DNA of 64,000 nt from Ptychodera flava (Eukaryota > Hemichordata > Enteropneusta > Ptychoderidae). The stretch covers positions 26,108,654-26,172,653 of the forward strand of contig NC_091931.1 in assembly GCF_041260155.1 (NCBI RefSeq). The letters run 5' to 3'. Position numbers and translations under genes: made by a program. Shown here piece by piece: positions 35,673 through 47,000 of this stretch (positions are counted from its first letter, which is position 1; every line of letters begins with the position of its first letter). The notes beneath the pieces are model-generated. The model was given only the letters and a program-made list of their open reading frames with translations, was not told where the DNA came from and did no database searches.

Positions 35673-37855
35673 ATCTCCCACCCATGGGAATTTGATTCCG
35701 ACGACAATATTAAGGCTCAGCCCAGAGATTGTTTTGGATGGGTTACGCTAGGGGGCACCCCCGGAGAGGCACTGCATGACGAGGTTTTCGACGACCTACA
35801 GTTGGTAGCCAGAGGTTTAGTAAAGAGAGCCCCGACCAGTCTATCTTTTAGAAATCCAGACGAGTTTGTAGCAGAGAATTGCATCAGCATCTTAATGTAT
35901 GGGAAAAGCTGACGGCCGACTCTCTCAACGGGAAACTGGTAATGAACTGGTTGACTGATGGCGTCTCAGTATCCGAATACTTACAGCACTTCAGCGGGAC
36001 ATTTAAAGGGAAAACTTACAACCACGATGCTCCACCTCCATGTGTATTTCAAAATTATCCTAACAGTAGTGATTTCTCATCATTTATTGGAAAAACAATC
36101 AATGAACGTTTGGTAATGGGGGCCATTTCTATATGGGGTAACGTCGAACGTGATCGTCCCCCTCTTATCGTCATGCCCATTGTTGTCGAACCAAAAAACC
36201 CAGGATGTGTATAGACATGCGTTATATTAACCTTTGGATGCGGGATATGCCGTTTAAGCTTGACAAACTTGTCGAGGTTAGTAGATATCTGCAAAAGGGC
36301 GATTACCATTACAAATGTGACGATAAGAGTGGCTACGACCATGTTTTAATAGCAAAACAAGACCGTACTTATTTCGGTTTCCAATGGGCGGGTGTGTGGT
36401 ACGTATGTAACACCTTGCCCTTTGGATGGAAGCTTTCTGGATATGTATACCATACGATTGGTTATGAAATCACAAATTACGCGCGTAGGTTGGGGGTCCC
36501 TTGCATTCAGTATATCGACGACCGTCATGGAGGGCCTTTGCAGTTGTCATCTATATGTAATGTGCCGCAAGAAAATTGTACCCCCCTACAACTTGCGCAA
36601 TCAGCCGCGTATATATTGTTTGCATTGTGTGTATTGGCCGGTTATTTCATCGCCTTAAGAAAGAGTGTTCTAAGGCCAGTCACGTCACTTGTTATGCTGG
36701 GTTTCAAAGTAGATTCGCTCGCTCAGTCCTTTGCTATTCCCGAGGACAAACAGAATAAGTTTTTACAGCTAACGGAGGACATACTCGATCGACGGGCTGT
36801 CCCAGTACAACAAATACAGAAAGTACTCGGAAAATGTAGCTCTTTCTCACTTGCTATCCCGTGTGCCAGGTTGTGCATTCGCCAGTTAGCAGGAGCGATT
36901 TCTAAAGCTCAGAAGAAGGCCACCTATTTGATTCCCATTAGGCAAGGCGTGCGCGAAGAGTTGTTGGAATGGCGAGAGTTAGTCACAAGAGTTAGACCAT
37001 TTAGATGGCTACCCACAAGTCACTCAAATCTCAACTTGTACACTGATGCTAGCTCTTATAAATGGGGGCAGTACTCCAAGCTAAGGGTGTTCCCCCCGTA
37101 GAAATCAGTGACATGTGGGAAGAGTCGTGGCAGCATCAGCATATTAATGTCAAGGAGGCAGAGGCACTTCTTCGCGCCCTTATCGCTTTAAAGGACAAGT
37201 TACACAATATCAGGCTGGACGTGAGTGTAGACTCTATGGTTTTGGTACACTCTTGGAATAGCGGGTTCCCGGGCTCAAAGCAGAAAAACTCAACAAGATT
37301 CTTAAAGATGTTTTTTACCACTGCGTCGAGCAAAATTTGCATATAATGCTGTCCCACGTTGGGTCAGTCGACAACATCGCAGACAAACCCTCTCGACAGC
37401 TGAGTCAAAATGATGTTACTGTGACAAAATCAATTTGGCAAAAAATCCAAGCCGAATACGGGCCTCACGACATAGATGCAATGGCCACCGAATCAAACGC
37501 GAAATTAGAGCGTTTCATATCCCCTTACCCGCAACCAAGATGCGAGGGTGTGAATTTCTTTTCTCACGACTTCAATAAGCGAGACAATCTATACATTTTC
37601 CCTCCTCTCCCTATCCATCGCTCGTTATCGAGCATGTGGTTAAAGAGAAGCTACGAGCCACGGTCATCCTCCAATTTGAGAAATCAACGCCGCCATGTTG
37701 GCCTTTGGTGAAAAAACATAGCTCAGTTTGTACCCAGATAGCCGCGGCCGGTGAAACGAATGTTATTATGTTTCCATCACGCTTAGGATACGTCAATGCG
37801 CAAACGTCTGGTCCTCTTTTCATCGCCCAATTTAATATCCGCACCAACGAGTAGA
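35673..37855 (+). pseudogene. RT / RNase H / Dam-like methyltransferase region, frame-broken
   Basis: Starts after a TTTCTCCAG acceptor in phase 0 with the leader exon (ISHPWEF). RT: LPFGW at ~36415-36430 and the catalytic YIDDRHGG at 36511-36534. RNase H: LYTDASSYKWG near 37040. Methyltransferase-like: DIDAMATESN and NLYIFPP near 37470-37600. The reading frame changes at about 35871-35878, 36193-36198 (A-run), 37064-37068 (G-run), ~37270 and ~37605-37620, so no single open frame remains. The last frame ends at a TAG after GPLFIAQFNIRTNE. Either decay or sequence errors explain this. Confidence 0.8.
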
Positions 37856-38107
37856 CAAATAAAAAAAAAAAAATTGTAGGGTTAATCACTTGCAGATCAG
37901 AAATAATAGGCTTATATATATATATATCTATAGTTGTATATATTAAAAAAAATAGTACATTTGACATTAGTGTGTCAAACTTTATACGTTGACAAAAAGC
38001 TAAACAACCCCTCCCCCCCCAAAAAAAAAAACAAATTTAAAAAACAACAATCAACAAATATAGGTCTGCTGATAGCTGCTGGTATATTTCCCGTTGTATT
38101 TTTTCAG

Positions 38108-39409
38108 AGTTGCTGGTTATGCGGTGCGCCACCCCCTGGCAACTGTTCGCCTTCCGACGACTCGAAATGCCACGTGTGCTCCACTGAAAGAATTCGTAAA
38201 GAGAAGCAACAAATTTCAGTAGCACAAGCCCGTCTGGACCTTACAGAGGTTGACGCCCGTATCCACCATTTGCTGGGTGACAAGTCTGCATATGACACAC
38301 AAAAAGACAGATTGGTTCAGCAGCTAGAGGCTTTCTTAAAATTATTGCCGGTTCCTAAAGATTTGACCCAAGCCTCTCCCCAAGACATAGTTAGATTTCT
38401 GGTCTTCAAGGACTCTGACGCACGGTCTCAAGTGCACGAAGCAAACTGCCGATTTCTTGGAGTTTCTGGTAGTAGTCGCTCGGTTTGCTCGTGCCCAAAA
38501 CGCTTACGTCTAGGAACAATCCAGAATGCAGTGGCAAAATTAAGTTCCTTTTACTCCGCCATGCAAATGGTCGGTATCACAGCGAGTAACCCGGCGGTAT
38601 CTGTAATGGTAGACAGGTATATAAAAAAATCCGGGGAAGAGCAAGCAAAGGCCCAAGTCACGCCGAAACAAGCTAAGCCTCTATTCGTTAACAAAATTAG
38701 AGTTTTCCTAGACCATATTTTGAGCAAGATCGCATCCTCCGGAGCGCCCATAGAAACGTACATCTACGCTAGAGATATAACTGTGTTCAAAATGTTAATG
38801 ATGTCGGGCGACAGAGCAGGGGACCTGGGACAGATCAAAACCCAAGAAATATTTCGATTAGCGGACGGTACTGGTCTCGTATTCAACCACACATTTGGAA
38901 AAACGCTGAGAGGGGAACACTCAAATATGTTTATCATTAAAAAGTGCCATGATAAATTGCTCTGTGCAGTTACAGCCATAGAGGAATATGTAAAACTGGC
39001 GGATAAAATAGGACTCGATCTGTCGCTTGGGTATCTTTTCCGCCCCACCTCCCCAAGTGGAAGAATCGAATGCAAACCGCTCACATCACAGGCAATATAC
39101 TCCCGATTAAAGTATTATTTGCACGAGTTGAACCTCGATGACGGGGAAACCCCACATAGTTTCAGGAGTGCTTGCGCTATTATGTTGACGCTGGCCGGGT
39201 CTACGATCAGTGAGGTAATGTCACATGTGGGCTGGAGGTCGGAAAGATCCCCTAATCTTTACATGCAGTTGCACAAGTCAGCAAAGGCAGAGGCTCCCGC
39301 ATCTAGATTAGTGGAGGCAATAGCCAACCAGGCCCATTTGACGCGTGAGTATGAAGCTTTGGAAAGAATGGTTGCCTCCAGTCGACCGGCTTTCCCCTTT
39401 AAGCGGTAG
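38108..39409 (+). CDS. tyrosine recombinase of the DIRS-order element
   Basis: An intact frame; 433 codons from an acceptor (TTTTTTCAG, ends 38107) to TAG, or 491 if read from an upstream ATG at 37934. The phase matches the leader exon at 33677-33874. The N-terminus has a Cys-rich cluster (CWLCG, CHVC), possibly zinc-binding. The catalytic set is complete: Arg at 38813 (SGDRAGDL), HSFR at 39155-39166, HVGW at 39224-39235 and the nucleophile Tyr at 39260 (NLYMQL). It would integrate the circular DNA intermediate by strand exchange, which explains the missing target duplication. An AATAAA lies ~70 bp after the stop. Confidence 0.92.
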   Translation, partial: SCWLCGAPPPGNCSPSDDSKCHVCSTERIRKEKQQISVAQARLDLTEVDARIHHLLGDKSAYDTQKDRLVQQLEAFLKLLPVPKDLTQASPQDIVRFLVFKDSDARSQVHEANCRFLGVSGSSRSVCSCPKRLRLGTIQNAVAKLSSFYSAMQMVGITASNPAVSVMVDRYIKKSGEEQAKAQVTPKQAKPLFVNKIRVFLDHILSKIASSGAPIETYIYARDITVFKMLMMSGDRAGDLGQIKTQEIFRLADGTGLVFNHTFGKTLRGEHSNMFIIKKCHDKLLCAVTAIEEYVKLADKIGLDLSLGYLFRPTSPSGRIECKPLTSQAIYSRLKYYLHELNLDDGETPHSFRSACAIMLTLAGSTISEVMSHVGWRSERSPNLYMQLHKSAKAEAPASRLVEAIANQAHLTREYEALERMVASSRPAFPFKR

Positions 39410-39720
39410 ATAAGTCACCTTGCTAGCGGTTCATATAAGATGTGTACCACCTCCGTACGCATATATTTATTTACAAATAAATATTACGTATGGTGCGCTC
39501 ATGTATTAAATAAAATATTAATAGTAGTGATAATATGCACATGTATCTACTATGTTTCTTTGAGGATATGTATTAAAGACACTAACTGTATATTGTCTCT
39601 TGGAGTGGCCTCTTATTCAGTGTCTACTATTTTAGGAGAGCAGAAACTTGGAGGAATGGAGGTATGGGTGGTTTTACTATAGTAAAAGACTAGATAGCGG
39701 AGCTAAGGTGGCAGCAATAA

Positions 39721-39794
39721 AGATATCTCGATCCCAATCCTTAATACAATAGGCTATATCATTGAGCGAAGTGATGAGGCTTTAAATATGTTAA
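39721..39794 (+). repeat. split direct repeat B1
   Basis: 74 bp identical to B2 (40025-40098); begins AGATATCTCGATCCC, ends AAATATGTTAA, directly abutting A2. Confidence 0.95.
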
Positions 39795-39907
39795 TATTCA
39801 AAGCCGAGTCACGTAGCGATTATCATTACGCCACTCATGAATATTCATATAGACAGTATAAATAGTCCTAAGACAATAGGTATCATGGTCACTCGCTAAC
39901 AACGGAG
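39795..39907 (+). repeat. split direct repeat A2
   Basis: 113 bp identical to A1 (33547-33659). Confidence 0.95.
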
Positions 39908-40024
39908 GTGGCGGGTCGGATGAAGTATGTACAGACTTAGGTGACGGGGCGCTGGTGTGTTTTCTCGAGCCCACCCGCCCACCCTATTTTAGGAGATCAC
40001 TCGCTCAATGTACAGCCGCAAAAC

Positions 40025-40098
40025 AGATATCTCGATCCCAATCCTTAATACAATAGGCTATATCATTGAGCGAAGTGATGAGGCTTTAAATATGTTAA
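40025..40098 (+). repeat. split direct repeat B2 (right end of element)
   Basis: 74 bp identical to B1. The host TIR element resumes at ~40099. Confidence 0.95.
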
Positions 40099-40829
40099 GA
40101 AGCTCTTGGCTTTCTTTTCCGAAGAGTGCCGACCATGCACCCATCGGTAATTTTCGGATTTTCACCAATTGTTAAGCGAAAGTATGTTCGACAAAGCTTG
40201 TGTTGTTGTTGTCGTGTGGTGCTGATCGGAATTGATGTGCTGGCGAAAACGGGAGTGTTTTGAGCTTCAGGAAAGTGGGTTTTACCGTTTTAAAAATTCC
40301 TCTAATATTTTTATGAATATATAATGAGTGTGTTTGAACCAAATTTGAAAGTCTTTTATCGATACTGTCTGGTTTTACTCAATGGTTTACGGTCAGTCAT
40401 ACCGTCTTTTACACGTGCGCCAAGAAAGGACATGTTTATGAAACTGCTGGCGTGTTATGTTTTGATTGGCGTGAGGCAGTGTTTCTGGCCCAACCACAAA
40501 CCAAGCCTCCAAAAAGTTTAACACCTTTTAAGCTCATTTTAATATGAAAAGCCAATAGTCTACCGAGACGACCATGGAACAAAAGGCATGCAAGTGTTGC
40601 CACTCTGTTTATGTTACTCTGTGACTCTGTCAATAACGAACCTGGCTTCTCCTCTAAGAGGAAAGATGGCTGTCATCAAAAGGGGATACACAACAGTAAG
40701 GTGACTGACGAAGGGACCTAAATTTGTCCTGAAACACCGTTAGGGGATGAATCACAAACATACAAAATCACAATGATCCACTCATTCACTATATCGAAGC
40801 ACTAACAACATTAGTTGCCTTAATTTCCA

Positions 40830-40843
40830 TCTTATTTATTTTT

Positions 40844-40894
<51 letters not shown>

Positions 40895-41290
40895 TTTGTC
40901 AGGAAATTCACCGGGAACAAGTGCCATTTACAGGTTCCTAAAAATCTCAAAAAAGTGAAGAGTAAGAAGACAAAAACAAAGAACATAAAAAATAAATACA
41001 AAATTAACTCGAGTACAGAATTCACACACAACGGAAAAGAAAGAAAATAAATCATTTAGAGCCGCTATCAAAATATAACATTCTGATGTCAGTCTGAAAT
41101 GAATCACTAATATACTCGATATTATGATTTTTACATACAAATTTATTAAAATTATTTAATATACATCTATTGATCAGAGAAATGTCAAGAATATTGATAC
41201 GGCTACATTGGTTTGAAAGAGAGGCAGATGCGCAATAATGTGCCCGATACATTTGATAAAACAATACATAAAACCCAGTATCATTCTTGT
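40830..41290 (-). mobile_element. possible non-LTR retroelement 3' end with (AAAT)n tail
   Basis: Read on the minus strand, GGTGAATTTCCTGAC is followed by a run of AAAT units (40838-40897), a tail typical of LINE/SINE 3' ends. No reverse transcriptase is recognisable upstream; extent to 41290 is a guess. Confidence 0.35.
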
Positions 41291-42312
41291 GTAATCACAT
41301 CATGTTTAAAGAACAGCGACGTTGCTCTGAGGTTTTTAATTTAAACATAGCGTATTGGTCAGTATGTATGGAATATAAGTTTTCTAACATAGACGTTTTA
41401 TGGATTTTCGTTGAAAAATTCCTAATGATTCAATACCTGACTTAATTACGGGAGTTTGATTCTCGAACTTGAGAATTTTATTCAATGAACCTACACCCAG
41501 TGTACGATATACGCTTATGGCATATTGTAATATTTGCTATTTTTGAGCTAGAGCCATTGTCAACTCAACATTTATATCTCTTATGTCAAACTTTGAAAGT
41601 TTTCACATGGCAAGATATTTTCTGATACGTCTACTAATACACAACTATAAATCATATTAAATGATAGTTTAGATAGAGAGTAACACGAATATATATATTA
41701 TTTCAAGTTGATTACATCGGAAAGTGTTATTAAACAAGAAAATAATGCTTAACAGAGATGGTTCAAATATGAGAAAACTACAAAATTCGGGAAACATCTT
41801 AGAATATCGATGTTATAAGGCAAAGTAACGATTTGAATGCTAACGGGGCATTTTGTATACCTTGTCGATATTACGCAAAAGCCTTGTACTTTCCTTCTGG
41901 TACTTTTTGGTCTTTGAATCCGGTGCAGCATCTTCTAACTCCCTATGCATTACTCTGTTTTTCAAATTTACGTTTATATATTCTTACATGTAATCTAAAT
42001 CTTTATTTCCTTGAAAGCACATTATATCACGACACTTTTGTCGTAATTCATATATCACAATATCCAAAAGAAACATTTATAAAGATCTGTTACATTAGTG
42101 TGTGTATTGTGTGTCTATCCGTTGTATGTCATCATTTTTTAAAGAAAATCATCAGTGCCTATCTTAAGCTCGTTGTTACGAGGCTTTCATATTTATTACA
42201 AAAACGGAAATGCTTTCTAAAGGCAGAGAATGAATAAAAATATCAATGATATAGTTCTTCATTTTATCAGTACGTCGAAAAGTTATTGTTACTGTTACTG
42301 CTCCTGATGACA
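41291..42312. other. intergenic, nothing recognised
   Basis: Should contain the 3' UTR of the modular gene; a minus-strand AATAAA near 42192 lies about 120 bp past its stop codon. Confidence 0.4.
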
Positions 42313-44045
42313 CTACTTTACAAAACTTTTAACTGCCCCCGCTAAAATGCCGACAGGACCTGGCATGGCGTTGGCGGCAACGTTTGCGGCAACGTTTGCA
42401 ACGGTTTTAACTTTGCCCAACGCTGACTTATTTTTGGACTTATAACGCGGTGAGGAAGAGATTTCATCCCATTTAATTTTGTACATGTGTTTTCCCTTTC
42501 CAGATTTTAATACGTAGTGACGCCCTTTTTCTCCAACGACGATAAACTTAATATTCTTGAAGAACTGTAATAGAGAGAGAAAAATCGGTTGCTAGGTGAT
42601 ATACATGTATCAACGAGGTAAAGATATACGCAGGTATTATATTTTTCATACAGATATCGTATTATGTGTTCGCATACCGGACACTTTTAGAAGCATATTG
42701 ATGATTTTTCATCTGACCAAATCAGTTTTCTGCAATAGGCTTTGGTTATGGTAGTCCAGAGCGTCATCGTATTTAAACACAACCGTCTGTTAAGGCAACT
42801 ATAATAAGCCCTGGTAGTACAATATAGACATTCTTTGTTGATCATAACTTTGCAGCGCGAGAGTGGGTGTATTCAGAAATAAACATTGATTGCAATATAG
42901 TAATAACGTGGGATAAAACAATGTACAGTTAATGATACTGTTTGCAAAGAATCAAGGATTGTCAGCATTGTAGGATCCATCAATGTAGTAAACATAATCA
43001 ATTCTTCAAACATTTTTTCAGTTCATTTAGCATGATCTTATCAGTAATGCATGTGTTCGTAAAATTGGGGCTGATCGATAGGCTTTACCTTAGATAAGGC
43101 TTTGGAGTTTAAGGGTATTTTTTGTTCATCAAACTTCAAAGAAGAAAGCACCAGTCAATTATCAGTCGCATACATTAACGGACGTTATTCGCAGAACATT
43201 CTGAAACAATTGGACCATTTGGCTATCAGATAGGTAAGGTATGGAAGTCAGTGATGCAAGTGACATGTACGAAGCCCAAGCATAGTGAGTACTTAAAACG
43301 ATCTCAGATTTCCTTCTTAAGTAAAGAGAACGTCGTATCCGGAAGGGAAAATATATTACGCAATGCTTTTCCTTATGATTCGCCAAAAGCAATATCATAC
43401 GTAACGCACAGAAAAAGGAAACTGACTAAGTTACCTTTTTCCCTTTATGCCTCTCTTCTTTTATGATGTCCTCTATTTTTTTAAAGCAGACTTTGTCCCG
43501 TTCAGTTAATTCCTTACCAATTTTTTCTTCCATTGATGAAACACAGTCTACAGTTACCAGCTTTACTTTCTCAACCATTTTTGGAGTATCTGAAATAAAG
43601 AAATTGTCTGAAAAAATGTTTGATTTAAAATATTGAGAAAATAATACCTCTATTGATTTTCATCGCTGCTAAATAGTAAAAGAAAGACTATAGTGCATGC
43701 CTTTTCTACGAACTATCTCTGAAATGACCTTTTGTCCTGCTTTGGATGAAAAAACTCAATATATTATTACAGGCTGCATTTTATAATTTTCTGCCAAGAT
43801 CCATCGTTATTAAACTAAGAAAGAGACCGGAAACAAAATAAAACAAAATTATTTTTGTCTGATCACTCCCATTCGAAATGAACCGAATAGCTAAAAGCGA
43901 CATAGGGATCATGGCAAAATTCAGTTAGGTAGAAATCACGTGTACATTCTATGTAAAAGGTTCTTCATTATTGGAAAAGTACCTGCAGTTGGTTTTGACC
44001 ACGCCCACGCCCACGCCCTTCCAAGTAAACTTGATCCTCCTCCTC
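42313..44045 (-). other. terminal exons D, E, F of the modular gene
   Basis: D (43983-44045): Gly-rich start then [14 protein letters not shown] (43435-43589): 51 codons, highly charged, likely helical ([20 protein letters not shown]). F (42313-42564): 83 codons with [20 protein letters not shown], then [20 protein letters not shown] and SFVK before TAG. These exons occur once, so they are the unique C-terminus after the repeated modules. Confidence 0.72.
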
Positions 44046-47000
44046 CTATGAGTAGAAAGCCATATCATATTATAAGGCCATAGCAGTCATTAGATCATTG
44101 AAAAATATACGGATTGAGAAAAAGTTTTTTTAGAATATCATACTGAGGTTCTGTCCTCGACGAGTGTCTCGTTTGTTGTTTTGAACTCTTTGAACTACGG
44201 CTTGTAGCTTAAATCGAAGGCGTCCTTGCTGACAGGACTATTTGAAGTTTGAATACTCTTAATTTTTTCCAATCTTCATTTATCTGAAAAGGACATATCG
44301 AAAGTTTGATTATTAAATACAGTAATGATGAGTTCTCACATTTACTGATGCAATATATTATTTCACAGATAGCCATTTCTCCTGTTAATCTGGATTATAA
44401 ACTTACTTGACAATTAAAAGATCGGCCACATAGTTTCAAATTTCTTTTCATAATTGTAATAGATTTATTGGTTTGCCAAATTGTTGGGACAATTTTTCTC
44501 CTACAATTAACTAGCGGAACGAGGTAGTGCTCCGATCTAAGTTGTTAGGTATAGAATTCACTTTACAGGCATTCACTACTCATAAACATATACTCATGCC
44601 CACATCACTCCATACTCTAAACATTTGCATTAAAATATTAGCAGCGATATTTCACAGTAAACATTGAGATATACATAGTATACGTCATTAAGTTTTGCGT
44701 GTTTCTGAACTACGTATAAGCAATGATAAACAAAGTTACATAAAAATGGCTGCCGCTATTTGCCTAAGATGCGATGTTACCGACATTAAGGTATGAAGGG
44801 CTTTCAGGAAGAACAGTATTTTAGGTAGCAAAGTACATTAATGTCTAGTTGATTCTTGTAGTGGTACTTTACTGTAGTTCCACTCACGTTCTTGTCATTA
44901 TTGTATAAGCTCATGAAAAAATACGTAGGATCGCACAGCATGGGTCTTAATCTCTATCCGAACGGGTACTGAGTGCTTAGCATGAAGCGACATCGCGACA
45001 CCTGTTGGCATGGCAATTCCAATTTAAACAAACAAAATTGACCATCTCTCTCTCAACAAAATATAACGCATTCGAAATCGGGAGAGTTTTGCAAAAGAAG
45101 TTATGGATTGATAACAGTTGTAAAACATACTGTACTATAAAGATTCTTCACTTGCGACTTTTTCATAGTCCCTTTATGGGAAAAAGGAGTATGCATAAAG
45201 GATCCTGACAATGGCTGACTTGATAGACAAGAACGCTGGAAATAACTTACTCAAATATTGCAATATAAGAACATTTCAGGAAATTAGTTCTTAAACAACG
45301 CACCTTTATTTCGTTTTACTATTGCCATATTTCCGTTCTCCGGGGGTCTGTGAGAAAATAATCGAAAGTGAGTTGTAATCATTCAGTACCACTCTTCTCC
45401 CATTCGATGCCCTAAAGATTGTCTCACTCCACATTACCGTTGGAAAAAAGTTTAGAAGGAACATTCGAAGAACCTCATTATATCACAGAATATCATTTTG
45501 GTTGAGCGAAAGGGGAAGCAAAATGGACTTATACGAAAGATTGAAAAGTACACTCCACGTTTATGATTCGTTCATGTGTCGGTTAATAATTATAACTTTT
45601 AATTCAATAGCAAATACCATAACTAATTTCTTACACGTAGTTTAGAAAATGATTATTTATTGTGGATTACTTTTTTTAATTTCTCATGTAGAAACAGAAA
45701 ATTTCAGAAAGTAATCTTTGAAAAATTTATCGTTATTAGGAAGCTAAGAGGCATGAACGACGAAAAAATTAATAGTTAGTAGTATAAAATTGCCTTTCAG
45801 ATGGGGCCTGACTCACGGCCACTAAGTAATACAGTTGACCGGGCAATGCAAAAACATAATGTCGACGTCGACCTCGTCGAATATCTGGCACACGATGGAA
45901 AGGTACGCAAATAATGAACATAAGCTTACCCACTGGTTTCCTCTTCACTGTCTTCCATTTCAGATTCACAAGATGTCGCATCACTTCCTCCATCAGGCTC
46001 AGAGTCTTGATCTTCCTGAAAAGGTGCTAAAGAGATATTTAAGATATGCAATGTACCATCATGATATACATTTAGGGCTAGTGTATTACCTTAAGCGAAC
46101 AGCAGAACATCGACACAGTATGTCAGAATGCATGCTGAGAAATTTCAGAGTTCCTTTGAGGTTATATGCGCCTCGAAAGTGAAGGACTTAAACTTTTGCT
46201 CAAACGTTCCTTGACTCAAAGAGAAATTCGATCATTATTTTATCAAAGCAAGAATAACAATCAGGAGTGTAAACCTTGGTTTTAGAGAAACAAATTACCT
46301 AAGATTTCCCGATATTTGAAATTCAAAATGACCGCCATCCCTGTGCTAACTCCATGAGGAAAAATAATCTTTTCGATTTTCGAAAAACTAAAACTGTGAA
46401 ACCTTTTCTTTCACCAAGAACTTTCAAAATGAGCCCCAACAAGCGGTAGGCAAGAAGAGAATTGATAATTTTTAGAGCCCGAATTTCTGTCACTGAAGCG
46501 CGTTCTTTCTCATATCGAAACGTTACTTTCAAGTGTCATTACACATATTTTCAGCAAATTTGTTGCTCTTTATACAAAGCTCTAAAATGACAAGGTTTGT
46601 GTAGAAGAAAACATATTGTTTTTAAATTTATTTTTGCAATAATACAGACGCGGAGAGCAAATGTCTTGTCCTTAATAGAATATCGCCATTAACTGCAAGT
46701 TACTTCTTGTGGTGAATCCGAGAGTATAATTTACAAACTGTCCACACTGAAAATGCATTACATATACAGACATAGTTGACTAATCAATTTCCGCCAGAAG
46801 AAACTTAAGGTTCTGTTCCATCTTTATCGCGGTACTTTATGCCGAAAAAAAGGAAATCTTTCCCTCGAAAAGTGTTTCTGTAATAATGATCTTCCCGAGT
46901 GAAGAACATCTTGGTCTGGAAGTTTCTATTTCTGGCTGAAATTTTGGGATAAAAATTTACAAGAGGAACAGATGAACATTTTTAAATTTTGAGCCTGCCA

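Larger units (their letters stand above)
33547..40098 (+). mobile_element. DIRS-order (PAT/Ngaro-like) tyrosine-recombinase retrotransposon
   Basis: 6,552 bp with split direct repeats in the order A1 - genes - B1 A2 - B2, the arrangement of PAT- and Ngaro-type elements. Genes in order: gag with a CCHC zinc knuckle, RT/RNase H/Dam-type methyltransferase (frame-broken), and tyrosine recombinase. A methyltransferase-like domain favours PAT/DIRS over Ngaro. No target duplication is seen: empty-site comparison with 17840-18538 places insertion after GCCTCGCCTCA with little or no duplicated base, as expected for recombinase-based integration. Confidence 0.9.
33458..40623. mobile_element. TIR DNA element split by DIRS insertion, 7-bp TSD
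   Basis: Left part 33458-33546 and right part 40099-40623 together match the element at 17840-18538. Ends are CACAGAGTAA and inverted partner; flanks carry ACTCTGT at 33451-33457 and 40624-40630. The intervening 33547-40098 is the retroelement. It is the same family and the same length of duplication as copy 1, with a different target sequence. Confidence 0.85.
44150..46200 (-). repeat. duplicated block containing B and C exons
   Basis: Introns and exons here match 54300-57120 and, from ~62370, the region running to the right edge. A shared intron marker is TTTCATAGTCCCTTTATGGG near 45160, seen as TTCAGAGTCCC near 55383 and 62403. Copies look roughly 75-85% identical by eye. Confidence 0.75.

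Noticed and set aside
45769..45993. Basic reading frame of the B exons (KIKTLSL..., KRKPV)
   Set aside because: Open in all three copies, but joining it to the C exons at 45304 and 55529 gives a stop; the acidic frame joins cleanly with a phase-1 acceptor upstream.
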